Notes under the pieces: generated by a model
Databases searched by the model: none
Seen by the model: the letters and a program-made list of their open reading frames with translations, nothing else
Told to the model about the DNA's origin: nothing
Program-made: the position numbers and the translations under genes
Source: JAOUEA01 sp963821925
Lineage (GTDB): Bacteria > Actinomycetota > UBA4738 > HRBIN12
Assembly: GCA_963821925.1 (NCBI GenBank)
Contig: CAWGFO010000010.1
Location: 124,001-188,000 of the forward strand
Direction: 5' to 3'
Length of the DNA: 64,000 bases
In this document: positions 58,136-64,000 of the stretch, in pieces
How positions within the stretch are numbered: position 1 is the first letter of the stretch
How the letters are laid out: every line of letters begins with the position of its first letter

Positions 58136-59476
58136 GTGGAAGGGAGCATCCGCGGTCGCGACTTCAGGCTCCTCGTCGCGTCCACCGGTCTCTCGGCTTT
58201 CGGCGACGAGCTCGCGCTGATCGCGCTCACGATCAAGGTCACGCACCTCACCAACTCGGGGCTCGCCGTGGCCGCGCTCCTGATCGCCGGGCTGCTCCCG
58301 ATGGTGCTGTTCGCACCCGTCGCGGGTCTGCTCGTCGACCGGCACGAGACCACCGAGACGCTGGCCCTCTCGGTGATCCTGCAGGCGGCCCTCGCGGTGG
58401 GCCTCGCCTTCACCACGAGCCTGCCCCTGATCTTGGTGCTCACGTTCCTGCTGGGCGCCGGCGCCGCGGTCTCGAGCCCCGCGGTGTACACGCTCGTGCC
58501 GATCGCGGTGGGCGAGGCCCGCGTCACCGCGGCGAACGCGTACCTGGAAACAGGCCGGTACGTGGGGATGGTGACCGGCCCGGCGCTCGCCGGCATCCTG
58601 GCAGCGGGCCCCGGCGTCCGCGCCGCCCTGCTCGTGGACGCGCTCACGTTCCTGTTGATCGGTCTGGCGGCGATGGCCCTGCGGATCCGCCGTCATCCCA
58701 CGGCCCAGGAGGTGGCGGGGCAGCGCCGCGAGGAGATCCGTGAGGGGTTCCGGTTCATCGCGCGCGATCGCGTGTTGTTGCTCGCCTTCACCGCGGTCGG
58801 GGCCGTGATCCTGTTCGCCGCGATGGACAACGTGGCCGAGGTGTTCTTCGCCCGGGATTCGCTGAACTCCGGTGACTGGGGCTTCGGGCTGCTGGCATCG
58901 GGTTGGCTGCTCGGGATGGTGGCCGGCGCCGTCGTGATCGGCCGGACGCTCCCGACGCCGAAGCTCGTTCCGTCGTGGATGACCGCCGCGATCGTCGGCG
59001 GTGCCGCGGTGACGGCCGCCGCCGCCTTCCCCGTGTTGTGGTTCGCGGTGGCGATGTTCGTCGTGGGGGGCGTGGCGAACGGCGTGCAGACGGTGGCGGG
59101 GCGGAGCCTGCTGGTGCACCGCACGCCCGACCGGCTCCGGGGGAGGGTCTTCGCCGCCTACGGGGGGCTCGCGAACGGGATGCAGCTCGCGGCGACCGCG
59201 GTGGCGGGGGTGATCGTGGCCGCGGTAGGCGGTCGTGCCGCGCTGCTCGTCGGTGGGATCGGCGCCGCCGCCGCCGGCACGGTCGGGTATCTCTGGTACG
59301 CGGCCCTTCCCGCCGACGTGAAGCGGTCACCGGTCGTCCTGCCCGAGTCCGACCAGGTGGCGATCGCGAGCGAGGGCGAGCCCGAGCCGCCGATCGGGCC
59401 CGGGCTCGTGCCGCCGATCGAAAGCGGGCTCGCGCCGTCGACCGAGGTCGAGCCCGCGTCACCGACCGACTCCTAG
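58136..59476 (+). CDS. MFS transporter
   Basis: 446-residue exporter-type MFS protein with about ten to twelve helices: FRLLVASTGLSAFGDELALIA in helix 1, GLLVDRHETTETLALS after helix 2, and RTPDRLRGRVFAAYGGLANGMQ in the second half, a signature of MFS_3-type (EntS/Mef-like) permeases. The C-terminal 45 residues are a repetitive Pro/Glu/Ser-rich tail (PPIGPGLVPPIESGLAPSTE). It is the second Mef-like exporter in the window. Its stop shares CTAG with the convergent acetyltransferase gene. Confidence 0.83.
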   Translation: MEGSIRGRDFRLLVASTGLSAFGDELALIALTIKVTHLTNSGLAVAALLIAGLLPMVLFAPVAGLLVDRHETTETLALSVILQAALAVGLAFTTSLPLILVLTFLLGAGAAVSSPAVYTLVPIAVGEARVTAANAYLETGRYVGMVTGPALAGILAAGPGVRAALLVDALTFLLIGLAAMALRIRRHPTAQEVAGQRREEIREGFRFIARDRVLLLAFTAVGAVILFAAMDNVAEVFFARDSLNSGDWGFGLLASGWLLGMVAGAVVIGRTLPTPKLVPSWMTAAIVGGAAVTAAAAFPVLWFAVAMFVVGGVANGVQTVAGRSLLVHRTPDRLRGRVFAAYGGLANGMQLAATAVAGVIVAAVGGRAALLVGGIGAAAAGTVGYLWYAALPADVKRSPVVLPESDQVAIASEGEPEPPIGPGLVPPIESGLAPSTEVEPASPTDS

Positions 59477-60003
59477 GACTGCTCCGGCGCGTCCGTCCAG
59501 ACGACCTCGCCGTCGTACCAGCGATCGGTGGGCCGCAGGCCGATCCGCGCCGCCGCCGCCTGCGACGCGACGTTGCCCGGGTGGATGCATCCGTTGACGA
59601 CCGGGACCCCGAGGGCATCGTGGAGCCATCCGACGAGCGCCCCTCCTGCCTCGGTCGCGAACCCGCGCCGCTGGTAGGCGGTCCCGATCACCCACGCGAT
59701 CGCGGCGTCGTCCTGGCCCACGGTCGCCTGCAGGTGGCCGACCGCGCGGCCGTCCTCGCGCCGGCGGACGACCCAGTTCAGCCAGAGCTCGTCGTCGTCC
59801 GGCGAGCGCCGGGACGACCAGAACGCGAACCGACCCCGCAAGGCTTCGACGTCGTCGGGCGGGCCCTCTCCCGTGAACCGGCCGAGCTCCGTGTCGTCGA
59901 GCACGGGGAACAGGTCGTCCGCGTCGTCGGGCGTGAGCGGGATCAGGTCGAGCCGCGAGGTCGCGATCCGCATCGCCGGGTCGGGTGGGAGGTCGGGAAG
60001 CAC
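59473..60003 (-). CDS. GNAT-family N-acetyltransferase (RimJ/RimL-like)
   Basis: 176-residue acetyltransferase. SRLDLIPLTPDDADDLFPVL at the start, IGTAYQRRGFATEAGGALVGWL as the acetyl-CoA loop and VNGCIHPGNVASQAAAARIGLRP are the RimJ/RimL-type pattern. It may act on a ribosomal protein or small molecule. GTG 60003 is 6 bases from a TAGCAT box and is taken as the leaderless start; ATG 59973 is the alternative. Confidence 0.85.
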   Translation of the reverse strand: MLPDLPPDPAMRIATSRLDLIPLTPDDADDLFPVLDDTELGRFTGEGPPDDVEALRGRFAFWSSRRSPDDDELWLNWVVRRREDGRAVGHLQATVGQDDAAIAWVIGTAYQRRGFATEAGGALVGWLHDALGVPVVNGCIHPGNVASQAAAARIGLRPTDRWYDGEVVWTDAPEQS

Positions 60004-60009
60004 CCACCG

Positions 60010-60015
60010 ATGCTA
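60010..60015 (-). promoter_or_regulatory. -10 box for leaderless acetyltransferase gene
   Basis: TAGCAT on the minus strand (60015-60010), 6 bases from GTG 60003. Confidence 0.5.
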
Positions 60016-60087
60016 GCCGCCGCCCCGCCGGAGGAATGAACCGCCCGGGACCGCGCGTTCAGGCACTGGGACCACCTGGGAGGATCG

Positions 60088-60918
60088 ATGACCACCGGAA
60101 CGAAACGTGCCGACGACGAGCGAACCCGCTGGACCGAAGGTGACGGCCCGATGCCCGCGCTCTACCTGGGTCACGGCGCCCCTCCGCTCCTCGACGACGA
60201 GCTGTGGACCGGACAGCTGGCAGCCTGGTCGAGGGATCTGCCGAGGCCGAAGGCCGTCTTGATCGTGTCGGCGCACTGGGAATCGGCGCCGCTGACCCTG
60301 GGTGCGACCGAGGCCGGGGTGCCGCTGACGTACGATTTCTACGGGTTCCCCGAACGCTTCTACAAGATGACGTACCGGTCACCGGGCGCGCCGGGCCTGG
60401 CCGACCGCGTGCGCAGGCTGATGCCCGACACCGAGCCCGTGCAGGATCGTCCCGACTACGGCCTTGACCACGGCGCGTACGTGCCGCTGATGGTGATGTA
60501 CCCGGGGGCCGACGTGCCGGTGCTGCAGATGTCGATGCCGACGCTCGATCCCCAGCGCCTGTTCGATCTCGGTCGTCGCCTGCGGCCGCTGCGCGACGAG
60601 GGCGTGCTGATCGTCGGGTCGGGGTTCATGACGCACGGGCTGCCGTTCCTGCGTGACTGGCGCGTCGACGCCGACCCGCCCGGCTGGTCCCGGGAGTTCG
60701 ACGCTTGGAGCGCAGAGTCACTCGCTCGTGGGGACGTCGACGCGTTGATGGACTTCCGCACCTCGGCTCCGGGGATGCCGTACGCGCATCCCACGGTGGA
60801 GCACTTCGCACCACTGTTCGTGACCCTCGGCGCCGCGAGCGACCCCGAGGGGTCCGCCGACACCGAGATCGACGGCTTCTTCATGGGCCTCGCGAAGCGC
60901 TCGTTCCAGATCGCGTAG
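60088..60918 (+). CDS. Class III extradiol dioxygenase (DODA/YgiD-like, LigB superfamily)
   Basis: 276-residue enzyme of the 4,5-DOPA-dioxygenase type. Candidate iron and active-site His are in YLGHGAPPLL, VSAHWES, DYGLDHGAYVPL and GFMTHGLPF. It would open catechol-type rings. It is a different branch from the HpaD-like enzyme at 41882, giving two ring-cleavage enzymes in the window. GGGAGG precedes ATG 60088 by a few bases. It ends 34 bases from a convergent small gene. Confidence 0.85.
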   Translation: MTTGTKRADDERTRWTEGDGPMPALYLGHGAPPLLDDELWTGQLAAWSRDLPRPKAVLIVSAHWESAPLTLGATEAGVPLTYDFYGFPERFYKMTYRSPGAPGLADRVRRLMPDTEPVQDRPDYGLDHGAYVPLMVMYPGADVPVLQMSMPTLDPQRLFDLGRRLRPLRDEGVLIVGSGFMTHGLPFLRDWRVDADPPGWSREFDAWSAESLARGDVDALMDFRTSAPGMPYAHPTVEHFAPLFVTLGAASDPEGSADTEIDGFFMGLAKRSFQIA

Positions 60919-60952
60919 GCCCGACCCGGCTCGGGCGAGATCGAGGGTCCCC

Positions 60953-61342
60953 TCAGAGCGTGAACCCGAAGCGCTTCGGGTTCACGAAGTCGTATTCGAC
61001 GCTGCCGCCCGCCTTGTGGAACTTGCCGGTTCCACCGGTGACCGCCAACCGACCGCGACCGAGGCCTGAGCCGTCCCGGGGGAGGACCCCGTGCACGACG
61101 ATCGAATCGTCAGGGTCAGCCTCGAACGAGAACGTGAGGTGACACACGAGTCGGTTGTGATGTGTGAGGATCGCCGTCCCGTGCACCCAACCGGCGTGGT
61201 CCGCCTTCTCGAACCGCTGCTCCCCTTCGAAGAACGAGTCCTGATCGATCGGGATCACGGTGGCGGCTCGGGCGTCCGACAGATCCATCTGCGCCTCGTC
61301 CATATCTTCAACGATGAGCGCGAAGCCCAGGTCGATGTCCAT
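60953..61342 (-). CDS. Small beta-barrel protein, allene-oxide-cyclase/dirigent-like
   Basis: 129 residues. The second half, GVLPRDGSGLGRGRLAVTGG and then TGKFHKAGGSVEYDF, has the GxLAVTGGTGxFxxAxG pattern of allene oxide cyclase-like and dirigent-type barrels, mainly known from plants but also found in bacteria. There is no signal peptide. Any activity is unknown. The leader of about 37 bases holds a GGGGGT ribosome site. The last codons (VNPKRFGFT) coincide with a 26-bp palindrome. Confidence 0.65.
   Translation of the reverse strand: MDIDLGFALIVEDMDEAQMDLSDARAATVIPIDQDSFFEGEQRFEKADHAGWVHGTAILTHHNRLVCHLTFSFEADPDDSIVVHGVLPRDGSGLGRGRLAVTGGTGKFHKAGGSVEYDFVNPKRFGFTL
60960..60985 (-). terminator. 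26-bp perfect palindrome at the gene's 3' end
   Basis: Bases 60960-60972 are the exact reverse complement of 60973-60985, with no central spacer. It lies inside the last ten codons of the barrel-protein gene, a few bases before the stop at 60953-60955. As RNA it gives an 11-bp stem with a 4-base loop, probably a terminator or 3'-end stabiliser that also works for the convergent gene. Confidence 0.6.
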
Positions 61343-61386
61343 CGGTACCCCCGTGGTCGTGCCGCTCGTTCGGCGACGGTCCGTCG

Positions 61387-61439
61387 AGCCTACGACCGCG
61401 TTGTCCGCCCACGCAAGGTGGCGGGGGCTGACCTAGACT
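61387..61439. promoter_or_regulatory. Divergent promoters (barrel protein / cyclase-AAA gene)
   Basis: The minus-strand TAGGCT (61392-61387) would give a leader of about 37 bases for the gene at 61342. The plus-strand TAGACT (61434-61439) ends 9 bases before ATG 61449. Confidence 0.5.
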
Positions 61440-61448
61440 CGGAGGCCG

Positions 61449-64000
61449 ATGCCGGCCTGCCCCGTCTGTGGCGAGATGAACCCTGCCCGCGCTCGGTTCT
61501 GCATGGCGTGCGGCGAGCCGTTGCCGCAACCCCTCGCGCCTTCGTCCGGCGAGACCCGGAAGACGCTGACCGTCGTCTTCTGCGACGTCGTGGGCTCGAC
61601 ACCGCTCGGCGAACGGCTGGACCCGGAGTCGGTCCGCCGGGTCATGACGGCGTTCTTCGATCGTATGCGGGCGGTGCTCGAGCGCCACGGGGGCTCGGTC
61701 GAGAAGTACATCGGTGACGCCGTGATGGCGATCTTCGGGGTGCCCGAGCTCCACGAGGACGATGCGCTCCGCGCCGTGCGCGCGGCCTCGGAGATGCGTG
61801 GGGCCCTGGTCGAGCTGAACGCCGAGCTCCAGCCCTCCTGGGGCGTGACGCTCCGGACGCGGATCGGGGTGAACACGGGCGAGGTCGTGGTCGGGGAGCA
61901 GCGCGGCGGCCCGCTGGTCGTGGGCGACACGGTGAACGTCGCGGCCCGGCTCGAGACGGCGGCCGGCCCGGGCGAGATCCTGCTGGGTGCCTCGACCTAC
62001 GCCCTCGTCCGTGGCGCCGTGACCGTCGACGAGGGCCGGGCTCTCACGCTCAAGGGGAAGGCCGAGCCCGTCACGGGGTTCCGGCTCCTCGACGTCGAGC
62101 CCGCGCCCGCGGCTCCCGGCCGCATGCGGCCGGGGTTCGTGGGGCGCACCCGGGAGCTCGAGCTGCTCGACGCCTCGTTCGAGCGCTCGGTGGCCGGCCC
62201 GGCCTGCGAGCTCGTCACCGTGCTGGGCGCGGCGGGCGTCGGGAAGTCCCGACTCGCGGAGGAGTTCGCGGCCGGGCTCGGCGAGCGGGCGCGGGTGATC
62301 GGCGGCCGGTGCCTCGCGTACGGCGAGGGGATCACCTTCTGGCCGGTCGCCGAGCTGGTGAAGGATGCCTGCGACATCGGCGGGGATCCGCGCGAGGTCG
62401 CGAAGGAGAAGATGCTCCGCGCCCTCCAGGGCACAGACGACGCCGATGTGATCGTGGACGGGCTGGCGGCGGTGACCGGGTTCGGGACGACCTCGGCCAC
62501 GATGCGGGAGACCTTCTGGGCGGTCCGCCGGTTCCTCGAGGTGCTCGCGCGCGGGCGTCCGCTCGTCGTGCTGTTCGACGACCTCCATTGGGCCGAGCCT
62601 GCCTTCCTGGATCTCGTCGAGTACCTCGCCGGCTGGTGCCGCGACGCACCGATCCTCCTGCTATGCCTCTCGCGACCGGAGGTTCTGGACCTACGCCCTG
62701 GGTGGGCGTCGACGGAGCCGGGCGCGGAGACGATCTCGCTCGCGCCGCTCACCCAACCCGAGAGCGAGGAGTTGATCGCCGACCTGTTGGGCGCGTCGCC
62801 GCTCGACGCGGCGGACTCCGCTCGCATCGTCGAGGCGGCCGAGGGGAACCCGCTGTTCGTCGAGGAGATGCTCCGGATGCTCGAGGACGACGGGCTCCTG
62901 CGCCGAGACGGCGGCGGCTGGCGCGTCGAGGGCGACCTCTCGAGGGTCGCGGTGCCGGCCACGATCCAGGCCCTCCTCGCTGCCCGGCTCGATCGCCTGG
63001 GCCCCGACGAGCAGGCCGTGCTGGGGACCGCCGCGGTGATCGGCAAGGAGTTCTGGTGGGGAGCGGTGACCGATCTCTCCCCCGAGGACGCGCGCGCCGG
63101 CGTCGGTGGGCGGCTCCAGATGCTCGTCCGCAAGGGGCTGATCGCACCGGAGCGCTCGAGCCTCGCGGGGGAGGACGCGTTCCGGTTCCACCACATCCTG
63201 ATCCAGGACGCGTCCTATCAGGCGATCCCCAAGGAGCGGCGCGCGGAACTGCACGAGCGGTTCGCCGGATGGATCGAGGGACATGCGGGAGACCGGACCC
63301 TCGAGTTCGAGGAGGTGGTCGGGTACCACCTCGAGCAGGCGCACCGGTACCGGACCGAGCTGGGCATGACCGGCGGCGAGACCGATCGGGTCGGTGCGCG
63401 GGCGGCCGAGCGGCTCTCGCGAGCCGGGCGGCGGGCGCTCGCGCGCGGCGATGTGGACGCCGCCGTTTCGCTCCTCGAGCGGGCCTGCGCGCTGCACGGA
63501 GGGAACGTTCGTGCGCGGGCCGCGCTCCTGCCCGACCTCAGCGAGGCGCTGATGGAGGCCGGCGAGCTCAGCCGCGCCGACGACGTGCTCACCGAGGCGA
63601 TCAGGAACGCCGAGATCGTGGGTGACCGGGGGCTGCTCGGACACGCGATGATGGTGCGACTGCTCCTGATGGAGTCGACCGACCCCAAGCGGCGCGCCGA
63701 GATCGCGCTCCCCGAGCTCGAGCGGGTCATCCCGGTTTTCGAGCAGCTCGGCGACGACCTGGGTCTCGCGCGTGCGTGGAGGCTGAAGGCGGACATGCAC
63801 TGGACGCGGGCCCGGTATGCCGAGGCCGGCGCGGCGCTCGAGCGCGCGATCGAACACGCGAGCGCGGCCGGGAGCCGATGGGAGGAGGCGGAACTGCTCG
63901 GCCAGTACGCGGGCGCCGGTCTGTACGGTCCCGAGCCCGTGCCCGCGGTGGTCACTCGGTGCGAGACGATCCTGGCCCGGGGCAAAGGGGAGCGGCTCGT
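61449..64000 (+). CDS. Class III adenylate/guanylate cyclase fused to AAA ATPase and TPR-like region (3' end cut)
   Basis: About 850 codons lie in the window and the frame is still open at the edge. Order: an N-terminal zinc ribbon (CPVC at 4-7 and CMAC at about 18-21), a cyclase domain (about 38-205) with metal Asp D46 (FCDVVGST) and D90 (GDAVMAIFG), then VGDTVNVAARLE, an AAA/STAND ATPase with P-loop GAAGVGKS (260-267) and Walker B VVLFDDLHWAE, and helical TPR-like repeats from about 640. It would make cAMP or cGMP in response to a signal sensed by the C-terminal part. ATG 61449 is taken because the zinc ribbon begins there and the -10 box is 9 bases away. Confidence 0.9.
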   Translation, partial: MPACPVCGEMNPARARFCMACGEPLPQPLAPSSGETRKTLTVVFCDVVGSTPLGERLDPESVRRVMTAFFDRMRAVLERHGGSVEKYIGDAVMAIFGVPELHEDDALRAVRAASEMRGALVELNAELQPSWGVTLRTRIGVNTGEVVVGEQRGGPLVVGDTVNVAARLETAAGPGEILLGASTYALVRGAVTVDEGRALTLKGKAEPVTGFRLLDVEPAPAAPGRMRPGFVGRTRELELLDASFERSVAGPACELVTVLGAAGVGKSRLAEEFAAGLGERARVIGGRCLAYGEGITFWPVAELVKDACDIGGDPREVAKEKMLRALQGTDDADVIVDGLAAVTGFGTTSATMRETFWAVRRFLEVLARGRPLVVLFDDLHWAEPAFLDLVEYLAGWCRDAPILLLCLSRPEVLDLRPGWASTEPGAETISLAPLTQPESEELIADLLGASPLDAADSARIVEAAEGNPLFVEEMLRMLEDDGLLRRDGGGWRVEGDLSRVAVPATIQALLAARLDRLGPDEQAVLGTAAVIGKEFWWGAVTDLSPEDARAGVGGRLQMLVRKGLIAPERSSLAGEDAFRFHHILIQDASYQAIPKERRAELHERFAGWIEGHAGDRTLEFEEVVGYHLEQAHRYRTELGMTGGETDRVGARAAERLSRAGRRALARGDVDAAVSLLERACALHGGNVRARAALLPDLSEALMEAGELSRADDVLTEAIRNAEIVGDRGLLGHAMMVRLLLMESTDPKRRAEIALPELERVIPVFEQLGDDLGLARAWRLKADMHWTRARYAEAGAALERAIEHASAAGSRWEEAELLGQYAGAGLYGPEPVPAVVTRCETILARGKGERL

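Noticed and set aside
1..64000. CRISPR arrays, insertion sequences, prophage, tRNA or rRNA genes
   Set aside because: No regularly spaced repeats, transposase or integrase motifs, cloverleaf-like sequences or conserved rRNA blocks were recognised on either strand. A tRNA scan would be the decisive test for missed tRNAs.

Overview
The window is a 64 kb piece of a high-GC chromosome (mostly G/C third positions, many GTG starts, genes packed end to end). The gene families and the start-site architecture point to an actinomycetote, probably a poorly characterised lineage: GatCAB amidotransferase instead of a dedicated glutaminyl-tRNA route, NAD-dependent DNA ligase, MeaB, DUF4328, class III cyclase with an AAA module, and many TANNNT -10 boxes 6-9 bases before start codons (leaderless transcripts). 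Genus or class cannot be fixed from the sequence alone. No rRNA, tRNA, CRISPR array, insertion sequence or prophage was seen, and no gene-free stretch exceeds about 200 bases.

Layout. 1-2.6 kb: secreted-type protein, PrsW protease, MeaB GTPase. 2.6-5.9 kb: ZnuABC-type metal importer convergent with its likely Fur-family (Zur-like) regulator; both promoters carry GTTGCA half-sites. 5.9-9.3 kb: phosphotransferase, NAD(P)-binding protein, enoyl-CoA hydratase and two tiny Cys-rich proteins. 9.3-23.4 kb: housekeeping block (PabB-PabC fusion, MnmA, UPF0280, LigA, GatC, GatA, GatB) with transporters and a Rieske ferredoxin/FAD reductase pair. 23.6-28.2 kb: a minus-strand FtsX-type ABC exporter (permease, two ATPases). 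28.4-31.2 kb: class V aminotransferase plus SerA, probably serine synthesis. 31.2-32.6 kb: an MFS exporter behind an unusual leader. 32.7-40.3 kb: PYROXD2-like oxidoreductase, YqgE/AlgH, a broken ring-hydroxylating dioxygenase, methyltransferase, IlvE, M1 aminopeptidase.

40.3-61.3 kb is the accessory, catabolic part: an aromatic-compound cluster (HpaE-like dehydrogenase, HpaD-like extradiol dioxygenase, APC permease, aromatic amino-acid decarboxylase family enzyme, MarR regulator), a convergent operon of a glutamine-synthetase-like ligase and two paralogous P450s, a third divergent P450, two fumarylacetoacetate-hydrolase-family enzymes, a VOC protein, an acetoacetate-decarboxylase-like protein, a second LigB-type dioxygenase, GltX, an MFS exporter and small acetyltransferases. 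The window ends inside a long adenylate/guanylate-cyclase plus AAA protein.

The most unusual structure is at 31.19-31.36 kb. A promoter with an operator palindrome drives a 26-codon leader ORF whose first 11 bases are the exact reverse complement of the bases around the start codon of the downstream MFS exporter; a second 9-bp arm pair is nested inside, and the leader peptide contains an Arg-Val-Arg motif. This looks like translational attenuation controlled by ribosome stalling. The operator (CGTTCG-N4-CGAACG) recurs exactly at the promoter of the aromatic cluster 9 kb away, which suggests one regulator, possibly the local MarR protein, for both. Other signals: a 17-base promoter element shared by two P450 genes, a 19-bp palindrome present twice with one copy on the promoter of a TetR remnant, four convergent gene pairs sharing one CTAG for both stop codons, and a dioxygenase gene that has lost its Rieske domain.
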